A DNA stretch of 64,000 nucleotides from JAEWWD01 sp964440115 (GTDB lineage: Bacteria; Bacillota; Clostridia; Christensenellales; CAG-138): assembly GCA_964440115.1 (NCBI GenBank), contig CAYTPV010000006.1, forward strand, positions 210,969 to 274,968, read 5' to 3'. The position numbers and the translations under genes are program-made. Under the pieces are notes generated by a model. That model had not been told where the DNA came from and did no database searches. It saw only the letters and a program-made list of their open reading frames with translations. How positions within the stretch are numbered: position 1 is the stretch's first letter; every line of letters starts with the position of its first letter. Below are positions 42,406 through 50,935 of this stretch, in pieces.

Positions 42406-42444
42406 CATACCGGTTACAAATATGTAGCCGGTATGTTTTTTTTT
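42406..42444 (+). terminator. Terminator of yajC
   Basis: The stem CATACCGG/CCGGTATG (with inner TTACA/TGTAG partly pairing) is followed by nine T. Confidence 0.8.
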
Positions 42445-42485
42445 CTGTTTGCATAGGTATTCCTTAGGGAATGGGAGGGATACAT

Positions 42486-42890
42486 ATGAGGTCTATGCGC
42501 AGAAAAAGAGTAACGGTCTCTCAAAACGGTAATCTGCTCAGGCTTGTCAAAGCCGCGCTGTTTGGCTGTGTAATGACGGTAGCCATATTGCTCCTGTTTG
42601 CATTGCTGCTCAAATGGGAAATCTTTGGAGAGGGAAGTATACCGATTGCCACGAGCATCATCAAAGCGCTATGCGCCGGCTGCACAGGTCTGATCGTCGC
42701 GAAAAATATGCAGACCAAGCCGTGGTTATGGGCGGGCCTCGGCGGCGTTGTGTATATTTTGATGGCATTTGCGGCATTTTCGCTTGTTGAGAAGGTTATG
42801 TCCCTTAGTTTTGGGTTGGCAGCGGATATGATACTGGGCTTTCTCGCCGGTGCTGCCGGTGGAATGCTGCAACAGGTAAAAAAAGCTTGA
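42486..42890 (+). CDS. TIGR04086-family membrane protein
   Basis: 134 residues from ATG 42486 (GGGAGGG upstream; ATG 42471 lies too early). Four membrane segments are visible: about 24-44, 54-73, 80-99 and 107-127. ATSIIKALCAGCTGLIVAKN is typical of the TIGR04086 family, which is confined to Firmicutes and often follows yajC. Function unknown. Confidence 0.78.
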   Translation: MRSMRRKRVTVSQNGNLLRLVKAALFGCVMTVAILLLFALLLKWEIFGEGSIPIATSIIKALCAGCTGLIVAKNMQTKPWLWAGLGGVVYILMAFAAFSLVEKVMSLSFGLAADMILGFLAGAAGGMLQQVKKA

Positions 42891-42916
42891 TATTGCGGCT
42901 GAGTGCACAAACTTGC

Positions 42917-42945
42917 TTGTCATTTGGGCGCTTAGCGCGTATAAT
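42917..42945 (+). promoter_or_regulatory. Promoter of the RNase J gene
   Basis: TTGTCA (42917-42922), 17-base spacer, TATAAT (42940-42945). The leader to the TTG start at 43118 is about 165 bases and contains no obvious riboswitch. Confidence 0.7.
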
Positions 42946-43117
42946 AACACAAGCTGAATGAAATGTGGCTTCACATTATCCTGCATTGTACAAGCTCTGG
43001 TTTGCCGTCTGTGAAAGGCCAAAGACATCGATAGGATGCACGGGGTCCAACGCTGCGGCGTGAACAGAATGCATTTGCATGAAAAACTGTGGCCAATATG
43101 AAAAGGAGAGTTGTTTT

Positions 43118-44773
43118 TTGGCGTCAAAACTGAAGATTATTCCTCTGGGCGGTGTCAGCGAGATCGGTAAGAACATGACCGTGATCGAATATGGCAAGGA
43201 CATCGTGGTGGTGGATTGCGGCCTGATATTTCCTGATGAGGAAATGCTTGGCATAGACCTTGTTATTCCGGATATGACATATCTGGAGAAAAATGCTGAT
43301 AAACTGCGCGGATTTCTGATTACGCACGGTCATGAGGATCATATCGGCGCACTGCCTTTTGCTTTGCAGAAATTCCAGGTGCCGGTATACGGTACGCGTC
43401 TGACCATGGCGCTGATTGAGCATAAACTCAATGAGAATAAGGTCAGCGGCGCTTCGCTCAACTGTGTTGACCCCGGCGATGTTTTGAAGCTTGGCTGCTT
43501 CCACATTGAGTTCATCAAAACATGTCATTCGATAGCCGGAGCCGTTGCGCTGGCGATTACGACACCCATCGGCACCGTAATCCACACGGGCGACTTTAAA
43601 GTGGATTATACCCCGATTGACGGCGAACCCATGGATATCGCACGGTTAGCCTATTATGGGTCAAAGGGCGTTCTCGCCTTGATGTCGGACAGTACAAATG
43701 TGGAACGTCCGGGTCATACACAGTCGGAGCGAGAAATCGGAAAGACTTTCGAGCATTATTTTGAAACTGCGCAGGGCCGCGTGATTGTCGCTTCATTTGC
43801 TTCAAATATTTACCGCATCCAGCAGGTCGCGGATGTTGCGCTTGCTCACGGACGTATCATCTGTTTCCAGGGCCGCAGCATGGTGAATATAGCGCAGACG
43901 GCAATGGAGCTTGGATATTTGAATATTCCCGCTGAAAAGATCGTCGATGTCGAACGACTCAAAAAGTACAACGAAGATCAGATCTGCGTTATTACAACAG
44001 GCAGTCAGGGAGAGCCCATGAGCGGCTTATTTCGCATGGCGAACGCTTCCCACCGGCTCAATATCGGCAAGGGCGATACGGTTATTATCTCTGCCTCTGC
44101 AATTCCAGGCAACGAGCGCGGTGTTTCGCGCGTAATCAATCAGTTGTTTCAAAAGGGCGCTATGGTCGTATATGACCAAATGGCGGACGTCCACGTTTCT
44201 GGGCACGCCTGCCGCGAAGAACTTCGTTTGATGTTCAACCTCACAAAGCCCAAGTATTTTATTCCGGTGCACGGCGAGTACAGGCATTTGTATATGCATG
44301 CGCAGCTTGCTCAGGAAATGGGAGTGGATCCGGAGAATACATTCGTCGCGGATATCGGCGATATTGTGGAGCTCACCTGCCATCAGGGCAAAATCAACGG
44401 CAGTGTTCCTGCTGGCAGTGTAATGGTCGACGGGTTGGGTATCGGCGATATTGGCAACGTTGTATTGAAGGACAGGCGCCTTCTTTCACAGGACGGGCTT
44501 GCAGTGGTTGTCATCGCTTTGCAGAAAAAGACTGGCAAATTGCTCTCGGGTCCGGATATTATATCCCGCGGATTTGTGTATGTGAGAGAGTCTGAGGAAT
44601 TGATCGCCGAGGCCTGCAGCATGCTCCGCCCGATCGCGGCTTCATTTGAAGAACAGCCGCAGTCCGATTGGTCCGGAATAAAAAACAACATTCGAAACAC
44701 GTTACGGGAGTATTTGTACAACAAAACAAAACGAAATCCCGTGATACTTCCCATTATCGTAGAGGTTCCGTAA
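43118..44773 (+). CDS. rnj: Ribonuclease J
   Basis: 551 residues from TTG 43118, seven bases after AAAAGGAGAG; an ATG at 43079 would add 13 non-conserved residues. The start SKLKIIPLGGVSEIGKNM is typical. The metallo-beta-lactamase motif is THGHEDHIG (about 73-81), with further ligands in SGHACREE and PVHGEYRHL. The beta-CASP domain and C-terminal domain are complete. RNase J is a 5' exonuclease and endonuclease for mRNA decay and rRNA maturation. It carries its own promoter and a hairpin after the stop. Confidence 0.94.
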   Translation: MASKLKIIPLGGVSEIGKNMTVIEYGKDIVVVDCGLIFPDEEMLGIDLVIPDMTYLEKNADKLRGFLITHGHEDHIGALPFALQKFQVPVYGTRLTMALIEHKLNENKVSGASLNCVDPGDVLKLGCFHIEFIKTCHSIAGAVALAITTPIGTVIHTGDFKVDYTPIDGEPMDIARLAYYGSKGVLALMSDSTNVERPGHTQSEREIGKTFEHYFETAQGRVIVASFASNIYRIQQVADVALAHGRIICFQGRSMVNIAQTAMELGYLNIPAEKIVDVERLKKYNEDQICVITTGSQGEPMSGLFRMANASHRLNIGKGDTVIISASAIPGNERGVSRVINQLFQKGAMVVYDQMADVHVSGHACREELRLMFNLTKPKYFIPVHGEYRHLYMHAQLAQEMGVDPENTFVADIGDIVELTCHQGKINGSVPAGSVMVDGLGIGDIGNVVLKDRRLLSQDGLAVVVIALQKKTGKLLSGPDIISRGFVYVRESEELIAEACSMLRPIAASFEEQPQSDWSGIKNNIRNTLREYLYNKTKRNPVILPIIVEVP

Positions 44774-44780
44774 GAAAACA

Positions 44781-44815
44781 GCGCCGTGTACGGCATCGCC
44801 GTGCACGGCGCATTT
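44781..44815 (+). terminator. Hairpin terminator after RNase J
   Basis: A 14-bp stem GCGCCGTGTACGGC/GCCGTGCACGGCGC (one wobble) with a 3-base loop is followed by ATTTTATAT. The YlbF gene starts shortly after, so termination may be partial. Confidence 0.6.
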
Positions 44816-44833
44816 TATATAAGCGAGGTAAGT

Positions 44834-45175
44834 ATGGTTTCTGAGGCAACAAAAGCTCTTGTTCAGGCTTTGCGTGCGAGCGAAGAGTATACGCAATATA
44901 TCGCTGCGCGGGATGAAGCGCTGCAAAAGGAATCTACACGCGCACTGTATCAGGAATACCGTCGTTTGCAAATCATGGCACAGGCGGATGCTGCTGCGGG
45001 GAGGCAGGATACCAAGGCACTTGAGCAGCTCAGGCGCATTGGAGAACTGCTGCAGTTTGACGAGGAGGCTTCAAAATTCCTTCTTGCAGAATACAGGCTT
45101 AATTCCATGCTGGGGAGAATTTATCAGCAATTGGCTCAAGCGGTTGAAGTTGATTTAAGCATGCTGGAGGCATGA
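44834..45175 (+). CDS. YlbF-family regulator
   Basis: 113 residues from ATG 44834, which follows GAGGT; the longer frame to 44786 runs through the terminator hairpin. All alpha-helical (VSEATKALVQALRASEEYTQ, LYQEYRRLQIMAQADAAAGR), the pattern of the YlbF/YmcA (DUF964) family. Bacillus YlbF and YmcA form a complex with YaaT that steers RNase Y and phosphorelay activity. A second family member with a cysteine tail lies at 61654-62040. Its position next to RNase J fits a role in RNA decay. Confidence 0.8.
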   Translation: MVSEATKALVQALRASEEYTQYIAARDEALQKESTRALYQEYRRLQIMAQADAAAGRQDTKALEQLRRIGELLQFDEEASKFLLAEYRLNSMLGRIYQQLAQAVEVDLSMLEA

Positions 45176-45198
45176 TTTCGGTTGGAGATGCCGGCTGG

Positions 45199-45227
45199 TT
45201 GCACCTGCAGTTTTGCATTGCTATAAT
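45199..45227 (+). promoter_or_regulatory. Promoter of mltG
   Basis: TTGCAC (45199-45204), 17-base spacer, TATAAT (45222-45227). Transcription would start at about 45234. Confidence 0.6.
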
Positions 45228-45240
45228 AAAGGAGAAATGC

Positions 45241-45330
45241 ATGAAACAATTATTCGGTATTTTCATGCCGCTGGAGGAGCTCACATATGGAAAAAGAGCG
45301 CCACGCCACATGGCAGTCGCAAAAAGTTAA
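45241..45330 (+). CDS. Possible 29-residue leader peptide overlapping mltG
   Basis: ATG 45241 follows AAGGAGAAATGC, a good ribosome site, and the frame runs 29 codons to TAA (MKQLFGIFMPLEELTYGKRA ...). It overlaps the first 44 bases of mltG in another frame and contains the mltG ribosome site GGAGGAG. It could couple or gate mltG translation. No homologue is recognised, and it may be chance. Confidence 0.3.
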   Translation: MKQLFGIFMPLEELTYGKRAPRHMAVAKS

Positions 45331-46432
45331 GAAAATTTGGAAATACATCAGACCGGCAGCGGTTCTGGTTATCAGCCTTGTCATCACATTGGGAATATTC
45401 TATAAAGGCATGGATTACGCGCTGAATCGGTATATCCGACCTGTTGATATCAACGATGCGACACCCATTTCTTTAATGGTAGAAAAGAGTGATTCCGCAA
45501 GCCGAATTGCTTCCAAATTGTTTGAGGCCTGTGGGGAAGGCAAACCCGGGCTGATTTCCAACACAGCCGTATTCAAGGTTTACGTTGATTTTGTCGGCAA
45601 AGCAAACAAACTCAAAGCGGGTACCTATATTTTATCAAAGAATATGGATATACCGCAGATAGTGGATATCATCTGCGCCGGAAATCCTGCCCGAAAGACG
45701 GAGAAATTCACTGTTCAGGAGGGCTTCACCATCAACGGCGTGTTGTGGGCGCTGCAACAGGCCGGTATTCAGGTGGATCAGGAAACATTCCTGAAACTTT
45801 GCAACGATAAAAAAGCATTCTCGGCTTATGGGTTCCTCAATGACGTTCAGGAACGATCCGGGAAGCAAAGGGATTATTGGCTGGAGGGGTATCTTTTCCC
45901 CGATACTTATGAGGTGTATATAGATGCCGCGCCCGAAGAGATTATCAACAAAATGCTCATCCGTTTCAATGATATATTTACAGATGAGTATTTGGCGCGC
46001 GCTAAAGAACTGCATATGAGTATCGACGATGTTGTAACGCTCGCTTCCATTATTGAAAGGGAGGCATCCGTAGCTGAAGATTTCCCCCGGGTTTCCGCTG
46101 TGTTTCATAACAGACTCAACGCCGGGCAGAAACTGGAATCCTGCGCGAGTTTGCAATATGTGCTCAAGGTGAATAAGTACGTTTATTCCGATGAAGAGCG
46201 AGCGACAGATTCCCCTTACAACACCTATTTGTATGCCGGACTGCCTGCTGGGCCTATCTCTAATCCGGGAAGGCTTGCGATTGAAGCCGCGCTTTATCCG
46301 GATGAAGAATATGTGAAAAAGGACTATCGCTATTTTTGCAATATGGATCTTCCGGAAAACAAATCCCTGATATTCGCCCGCACGTATGAGGAGCATCTGG
46401 CGAACGTCGAAAAATACTCCAAGTACTGGTAA
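45287..46432 (+). CDS. mltG: Endolytic murein transglycosylase MltG
   Basis: 381 residues. N-terminal membrane anchor about 22-44, a LysM-like segment, then the YceG catalytic domain with the active glutamate in VVTLASIIEREAS (about 246-258), VFHNRLNAGQKLESCASLQY and YNTYLYAGLPAGPISNPG. MltG cuts nascent glycan strands and sets their length. The ribosome site GGAGGAG is eight bases before the ATG. Next to it is the U32 gene, as in Bacillus (yrrL-yrrN/O). Confidence 0.93.
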   Translation: MEKERHATWQSQKVKKIWKYIRPAAVLVISLVITLGIFYKGMDYALNRYIRPVDINDATPISLMVEKSDSASRIASKLFEACGEGKPGLISNTAVFKVYVDFVGKANKLKAGTYILSKNMDIPQIVDIICAGNPARKTEKFTVQEGFTINGVLWALQQAGIQVDQETFLKLCNDKKAFSAYGFLNDVQERSGKQRDYWLEGYLFPDTYEVYIDAAPEEIINKMLIRFNDIFTDEYLARAKELHMSIDDVVTLASIIEREASVAEDFPRVSAVFHNRLNAGQKLESCASLQYVLKVNKYVYSDEERATDSPYNTYLYAGLPAGPISNPGRLAIEAALYPDEEYVKKDYRYFCNMDLPENKSLIFARTYEEHLANVEKYSKYW

Positions 46433-46438
46433 GCTTAG

Positions 46439-47662
46439 ATGCGTGTGCCTGAATTATTAGCCCCGGCAGGGAACATGGAACGTTTGCGTACTGCACTTCG
46501 GTTTGGAGCCGATGCGGTCTATTTGGGCATGAGGCGTATGAGCCTTCGGAATTTTGCTGAAAACTTCTCTTTGGATGAACTTGATCAAGCTTGCACTTTT
46601 GCGCATGATTTGCACCGCCGTGTTTATGTTACCGTGAATGCTTTTGCTCGTGACTCACAGCTTGCTGATCTTCCGCAGTTATTAACAGATATTTCTGCAG
46701 CAGGAGCCGATGCGCTCATAGTCAACGATCCCGGTGTGCTTTGTATTGCGCGAGAAACCCTGCCCAACATGAAACTTCATTTGAGCACGCAGGCGAATAC
46801 GATGAATTCCCGATCTGCGGCATTCTGGCATGCGCAAGGCATATCAAGAATTGTGCTAGCACGGGAACTTTCGTTTGATGAAATCCGAATGATTCGTGAA
46901 AACTGCCCCCCCGAACTCGAGATAGAAATATTCGCGCATGGCGCAATGTGCGTATCCTATTCCGGCAGATGTTTGTTAAGCAATTATATCAATGGACGGG
47001 ATTCCAACAGGGGAGAATGCGCGCAGCCTTGCCGCTGGACATATGAAATACGAGAAACCGGCTCGTCCGGTCCATATTTCCCGATTGAGCAGGATGATAT
47101 TGGCACATACCTGTTAAACGCGAGGGACTTAAACCTTATGCCGTTTCTGCCCGAAATTTCGGCTGCCGGTGTACACAGCTTAAAGATCGAAGGCCGGATG
47201 AAGTCCATCTATTATGTGGCCGGGGTTGTGAACGCATATCGTATGGCGCTTGATCTCTTAAAGGATGGAAAAACTTGCGTGCCGGATGCGTTGCTTCTTG
47301 AGCTTGAAAAGGTCAGCCACCGTCCGTTCTCGCGTGGGTTTGCGGCAGGGAATCCGGGTGCAGAGGGGCAGGCGCCTATAAGCGCAAGCTATGTACAGAC
47401 ACATGAATTGATGGCCGTTGTGCTGGAGTATGACGTTGTAACCGGTTGCGCATTGGTGGAACAGAGAAACCGCTTTTGTTGCGGCGATGTTCTTGAAATC
47501 CTTTCACCGAGAGATATTCACCGTAGCTTTGCTGTCAAGGATATGCGCTCTGCGGATGGGGAAGCAATCACCTGCGCGCCGCATCCCCAGCAGCATGTAT
47601 ATTTAAACTGCCCGCCTGTGGTTCCCGGGGATCTGCTTCGAAGAGCAATGAAGAATGGTTGA
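46439..47662 (+). CDS. U32-family protein (TrhP/YrrO-like tRNA hydroxylation factor)
   Basis: 407 residues, U32 family. PELLAPAGNMERLRTALRFG is the family start; the iron-sulfur cysteine signature is in MCVSYSGRCLLSNYINGRDS followed by NRGECAQPCRW. U32 proteins are annotated as peptidases, but RlhA and TrhP/YrrO make 5-hydroxy modifications on RNA. The Bacillus gene order mltG-(yrrM)-yrrN/yrrO argues for the tRNA role. It begins six bases after the mltG stop with no strong ribosome site. Confidence 0.85.
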   Translation: MRVPELLAPAGNMERLRTALRFGADAVYLGMRRMSLRNFAENFSLDELDQACTFAHDLHRRVYVTVNAFARDSQLADLPQLLTDISAAGADALIVNDPGVLCIARETLPNMKLHLSTQANTMNSRSAAFWHAQGISRIVLARELSFDEIRMIRENCPPELEIEIFAHGAMCVSYSGRCLLSNYINGRDSNRGECAQPCRWTYEIRETGSSGPYFPIEQDDIGTYLLNARDLNLMPFLPEISAAGVHSLKIEGRMKSIYYVAGVVNAYRMALDLLKDGKTCVPDALLLELEKVSHRPFSRGFAAGNPGAEGQAPISASYVQTHELMAVVLEYDVVTGCALVEQRNRFCCGDVLEILSPRDIHRSFAVKDMRSADGEAITCAPHPQQHVYLNCPPVVPGDLLRRAMKNG

Positions 47663-47669
47663 TCAGTTG

Positions 47670-47692
47670 CCGCCCTGCAGGGCGGTTTTTTT
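47670..47692 (+). terminator. Terminator of the mltG-U32 operon
   Basis: The stem CCGCCC/GGGCGG with a TGCA loop is followed by seven T. Confidence 0.85.
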
Positions 47693-47782
47693 ATTAGGTA
47701 CGGAAAACTGAGGGACAAACAAGTTACAAGCAGTATCCGCATATTCTCTGATACACCTGATTAGCGAAGGGGGTATTGGAGA

Positions 47783-48469
47783 ATGCTGAATATTCTGTTT
47801 CAGCTTTTCAAGGATATATTCTTTTTTGCCGCCTATGTCAATGGCGGCAATTCGTTCCCAGAACCATTGAATGCTGAAGAAGAAAAAGAATGCCTGGAAC
47901 GCTGCGCTTTGGGCGACGACGAAGCACGTGCACGCCTGATTGAGCACAATCTCAGGCTTGTAGCGCATATCGCGAAAAAATTCGCCAGCGCCGGCAGGGA
48001 CAGCGATGACATGATCTCGATTGGCACTATCGGGCTCATTAAGGCGGTCTCCACGTACAACATGCATAAGGGAACGGCGCTGGCGACATATGCGGCGCGG
48101 TGTATAGAAAATGAAATACTCATGAGTATTCGTTCTGAAAAGCGGCAGGCAACGGAAATATCCCTATACGATGCGATTGGCACCGACCGGGATGGCAACG
48201 ACATTTCCCTTGCCGAGGTATTGGGTTCCGACCCCTCGCTGGTATGTGATGAAGTCGAAGCGCGTTTGGCAGCCGAACAGCTTCGCAGACTGATCAGGCT
48301 GCATTTAAGCGACCGGGAACGGCTTGTTATAGAACTGCGATACGGCCTAGCGGGGAGATTTTGTATGACTCAGCGCGAAATTGCGCAAATGTTGGACATT
48401 TCGAGATCCTATGTATCCCGCATAGAAAAGAAAGCGCTGTGCAAGCTGAACCATGCTTTTCGCGCATAA
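47783..48469 (+). CDS. sigK: RNA polymerase sporulation sigma factor K
   Basis: 228 residues, full length. The hydrophobic N-terminus LFQLFKDIFFFAAYVNGG is the pro-sequence that is removed by SpoIVFB in Bacillus. Region 2 has HNLRLVAHIAKKF, SIGTIGLIKAV and ATYAARCIENEI, region 4 has TQREIAQMLDISRSYVSRIE. Sigma-K drives late mother-cell genes, including coat genes. The coding sequence is continuous, without a skin element. The ribosome site GGAG is near but weak. A sigma-E-like -35 (GCATATT) upstream has no matching -10. Confidence 0.93.
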   Translation: MLNILFQLFKDIFFFAAYVNGGNSFPEPLNAEEEKECLERCALGDDEARARLIEHNLRLVAHIAKKFASAGRDSDDMISIGTIGLIKAVSTYNMHKGTALATYAARCIENEILMSIRSEKRQATEISLYDAIGTDRDGNDISLAEVLGSDPSLVCDEVEARLAAEQLRRLIRLHLSDRERLVIELRYGLAGRFCMTQREIAQMLDISRSYVSRIEKKALCKLNHAFRA

Positions 48470-48520
48470 TGCCGGTATCTGTGGTATACTAAACTATATT
48501 CAAAAACAGGATGGAATAAC

Positions 48521-49396
48521 GTGAACGAGGACAAGCTTCGTATCCGGTTCGGCCCGGCAGGGAATTCTGATATTTTTTACGCACAGGGCTATACCGCGAC
48601 ATCGCAAGCGCCGGCATGGATAAACGCCATGGGATTGAGCGCGTTTGAATACTCCTTTGGGCATGGGATACGCATTCGTGATGAAACAGCCAACGCAATT
48701 CGCGAGCAAGCAGAGCTTAACGACATTCAGATGAGCGTACATCTGCCGTATTATATCAATCTTGCGGTAACAGAGCCAGAAAAGCAGATGAAGAACCGTG
48801 AGTACTTCCTCCAGGCCGTATCGACCGGACGAAAAATGGGAGCGATACGCGGCGTATTTCATCCGGGATCGGCAGGAAAGGAGAACAGACTCGTCTCTCT
48901 GTCGTTGGCTTGCAATCTGCTGCGTGATATTATGCGAGACCTCGATGCGGAAGGTTTCTGGGATTTTACACTATGCCCGGAAACGATGGGGAAGTTGAAC
49001 CAACTGGGCGATCTTGAAGAAGTGCTTACCCTGTGCGGCGTAGATGAGAGGCTTATTCCATGTATTGATTTTGGCCATTTGCATTGCAGGGGTCACGGCG
49101 CATTGAATACGAAAGAGGATTTTGAGTTTATTTTAAATGCCACAGAAGACCGCCTTGGCAAGCTGCGCGCAAGATCCATGCATATCCACTTCAGCCGGAT
49201 AGAATTTTCAGCAGGTGGAGAAAAGATGCACCATACATTTGCGGATACGCAGTACGGTCCCGAATTCCAGCCTCTTGCGGAATTGCTTGCACAAAGAGCA
49301 TATACGCCGGTTGTCATCTGCGAATCCCGCGGTACGATGGCAGAGGATGCTCAGACGATGCAGAAATTGTATGAAATGGTTAAACGAAAGGGATAA
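48521..49396 (+). CDS. Endonuclease IV-like TIM-barrel protein
   Basis: 291 residues from GTG 48521 with a weak GGATGG site. It belongs to the AP endonuclease family 2 (Nfo) barrel. Metal-ligand candidates are SVHLPY (about 72-77), VFHPGSAG (about 110-117), CPETMGKLNQ (about 150), CIDFGHLHCRG (about 181-191) and HIHFSRIE. Nfo cuts abasic sites in DNA. The protein has the clostridial 280-290-residue size, and in this group such proteins are not well studied. Convergence with sigK-efp genes is absent; all point right. Confidence 0.78.
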   Translation: MNEDKLRIRFGPAGNSDIFYAQGYTATSQAPAWINAMGLSAFEYSFGHGIRIRDETANAIREQAELNDIQMSVHLPYYINLAVTEPEKQMKNREYFLQAVSTGRKMGAIRGVFHPGSAGKENRLVSLSLACNLLRDIMRDLDAEGFWDFTLCPETMGKLNQLGDLEEVLTLCGVDERLIPCIDFGHLHCRGHGALNTKEDFEFILNATEDRLGKLRARSMHIHFSRIEFSAGGEKMHHTFADTQYGPEFQPLAELLAQRAYTPVVICESRGTMAEDAQTMQKLYEMVKRKG

Positions 49397-49516
49397 AAGC
49401 CTTGTTGACATCCCATTCCTATGGTAAAATCATTTGGGTATCTGGCTTGATGCTTTTTATTCGGCTGAAGGCAGTCAATATCATACATCAGATTTGAGTT
49501 TGGAGGATAAACAGTT

Positions 49517-50074
49517 ATGATTATGGCAGGTGATTTTCGCAAGGGCATAACGGTGGAAATCGACGGACAAGTTTGGTCCATTACCGATTTCCAGCATGTA
49601 AAGCCCGGCAAAGGTGCGGCCTTTGTTCGTACCCGCCTGAAGAACGTGATGACGGGCGCTGTACTTGAGCGTACCTTCAATCCCACGGATAAGCACCCCA
49701 AGGCACACATCGAAACAAAGGAAATGCAGTATCTCTATTCCGACGGATCGCTGTATTACTTCATGGATACGGAAACTTACGAGCAGCTTCCGCTGAACTT
49801 TGATCAGGTGGAAGATGCCATCAATTTCATCGTTGAGAACCAAAATGTGAAGGTTCGTTTCTTCAAGGAAAGTCCGTTCTCCGTTGAAGCGCCCAACTTT
49901 GTGGAGCTTGCAATTACGGAAACCGAACCCGGCTTTAAAGGCGATACGGCGACAGGTACCACCAAGCCTGCTACACTTGAAACGGGATATAAAATTAATG
50001 TTCCTCTGTTTGTGAACGAAGGCGACCGCATTCGCGTCGATACCCGTACAGGCGAATACATGGAGCGCGTATAA
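49517..50074 (+). CDS. efp: Elongation factor P
   Basis: 185 residues, standard length with three beta-barrel domains. The modified lysine should be Lys32 in VKPGKGAAF. AETG-like end GDRIRVDTRTGEYMERV is the family tail. EF-P rescues ribosomes stalled at polyproline. The ATG (or the second ATG two codons on) follows GGAGGA. No modification enzyme is close. The acidic zinc-ribbon gene begins 37 bases downstream. Confidence 0.96.
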   Translation: MIMAGDFRKGITVEIDGQVWSITDFQHVKPGKGAAFVRTRLKNVMTGAVLERTFNPTDKHPKAHIETKEMQYLYSDGSLYYFMDTETYEQLPLNFDQVEDAINFIVENQNVKVRFFKESPFSVEAPNFVELAITETEPGFKGDTATGTTKPATLETGYKINVPLFVNEGDRIRVDTRTGEYMERV

Positions 50075-50111
50075 AGCAAACTAATACCCAAATAAAAGGA
50101 GGTGCGCTTTC

Positions 50112-50528
50112 ATGAGTTATGTTAAGGAAAAGGTATCGTATCTGCGCGGACTGTGCGACGGCCTGGGGATCAACGACGAAGTGCAGCGCAAAATGTATGC
50201 CGCAATCATCGACACGCTGGATGCAGTTGCGGATACGCTAGACGAAAATGAAGCTACGATTGCAGAGCTTGACGAATGCGTTTCCGATATCTACGATGCG
50301 CTCGACGATGTAGAGGATGAACTCTACGGCGATGAAGATTCGGAAGACGATGATGACGATGACGACGAAGAAGACGAGTTTGACGAGGATGATTTTATCG
50401 AAGTCAAATGTCCGCATTGCGGAGAAGTCATCTATTTTGATCAAGAAATGCTTTCTTCGCGCGATGAATTGATCTGTCCTTCCTGCAATGAAAAGGTCGT
50501 TCCTGCTGTTGATGAGGACGACGACTGA
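50112..50528 (+). CDS. Acidic zinc-ribbon protein with CD1247-type N-terminal domain
   Basis: 138 residues. The N-terminal helical domain MSYVKEKVSYLRGLCDGLGI resembles the CD1247 N-terminal domain of Clostridia. The middle is a run of Asp/Glu of about 25 residues, and the end is a C4 zinc ribbon: CPHCGEVIYF ... LICPSCNE, followed by another acidic tail. The ribosome site GGAGGTG is good. Cotranscription with efp is likely. Function unknown; acidic tails suggest contact with a basic partner such as RNA polymerase or a ribosomal protein. Confidence 0.75.
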   Translation: MSYVKEKVSYLRGLCDGLGINDEVQRKMYAAIIDTLDAVADTLDENEATIAELDECVSDIYDALDDVEDELYGDEDSEDDDDDDDEEDEFDEDDFIEVKCPHCGEVIYFDQEMLSSRDELICPSCNEKVVPAVDEDDD

Positions 50529-50548
50529 TTTTCATTTTCGATTGATTC

Positions 50549-50585
50549 CGGACGCCTTGCTGTTTGCACGGCGTCCGATTTTTTT
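50549..50585 (+). terminator. Terminator after efp and the zinc-ribbon gene
   Basis: The stem CGGACGCC/GGCGTCCG with a 13-base loop is followed by a T run (TTTTTTT). Confidence 0.85.
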
Positions 50586-50592
50586 GTCATGA

Positions 50593-50621
50593 TTGACAGC
50601 ACTTTCGCGTAATGCTATAAT
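50593..50621 (+). promoter_or_regulatory. Consensus promoter of tRNA-Trp
   Basis: TTGACA (50593-50598), 17 bases, TATAAT (50616-50621), perfect consensus, 18 bases before the tRNA. Confidence 0.85.
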
Positions 50622-50639
50622 ACGCGTGTTGGCTTTTTT

Positions 50640-50713
50640 AGGGGTATGATGTAATGGTAACATAGCGGTCTCCAAAACCGTTCTTGAGGGTTCGAGTCCT
50701 TCTGCCCCTGCCA
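50640..50713 (+). tRNA. tRNA-Trp (anticodon CCA)
   Basis: 74 bases with encoded CCA. Acceptor AGGGGTA/TGCCCCT, anticodon loop CTCCAAA (anticodon CCA), T arm GGTTCGAGTCC. A single tRNA with its own promoter and terminator. Confidence 0.95.
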
Positions 50714-50724
50714 AGCGAATACAT

Positions 50725-50752
50725 AACCGGCTGCATATAGTAGCCGGTTTTT
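50725..50752 (+). terminator. Terminator of tRNA-Trp
   Basis: The stem AACCGGCT/AGCCGGTT with a 9-base loop runs into TTTTT. Confidence 0.75.
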
Positions 50753-50826
50753 GCGTTATTGAATCAAGCATGCTCAATGAGTTTTCTGCATAAGTTCCAT
50801 TCTGTGTTGTAACCGTGGTTTTATGA

Positions 50827-50832
50827 TATAAT
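50827..50832 (+). promoter_or_regulatory. -10 element upstream of proC
   Basis: TATAAT about 104 bases before the proC ATG; the -35 is not clear. Confidence 0.4.
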
Positions 50833-50935
50833 CAAAGCATCGGGACAAGTGGTCAATTATATCCAAATGGCACGAATCCCAAGAACGAAAATCCATTATG
50901 ACAATAATTTAGATTTCATAATCAGGAGGTCTACC

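Noticed and set aside
43079..43117. ATG 43079 as the start of RNase J
   Set aside because: The TTG at 43118 has a strong ribosome site at the right spacing and gives the typical family N-terminus.
47739..47765. Sigma-E promoter for sigK
   Set aside because: A GCATATT -35 is present, but no CATACAnT lies 14-15 bases later.
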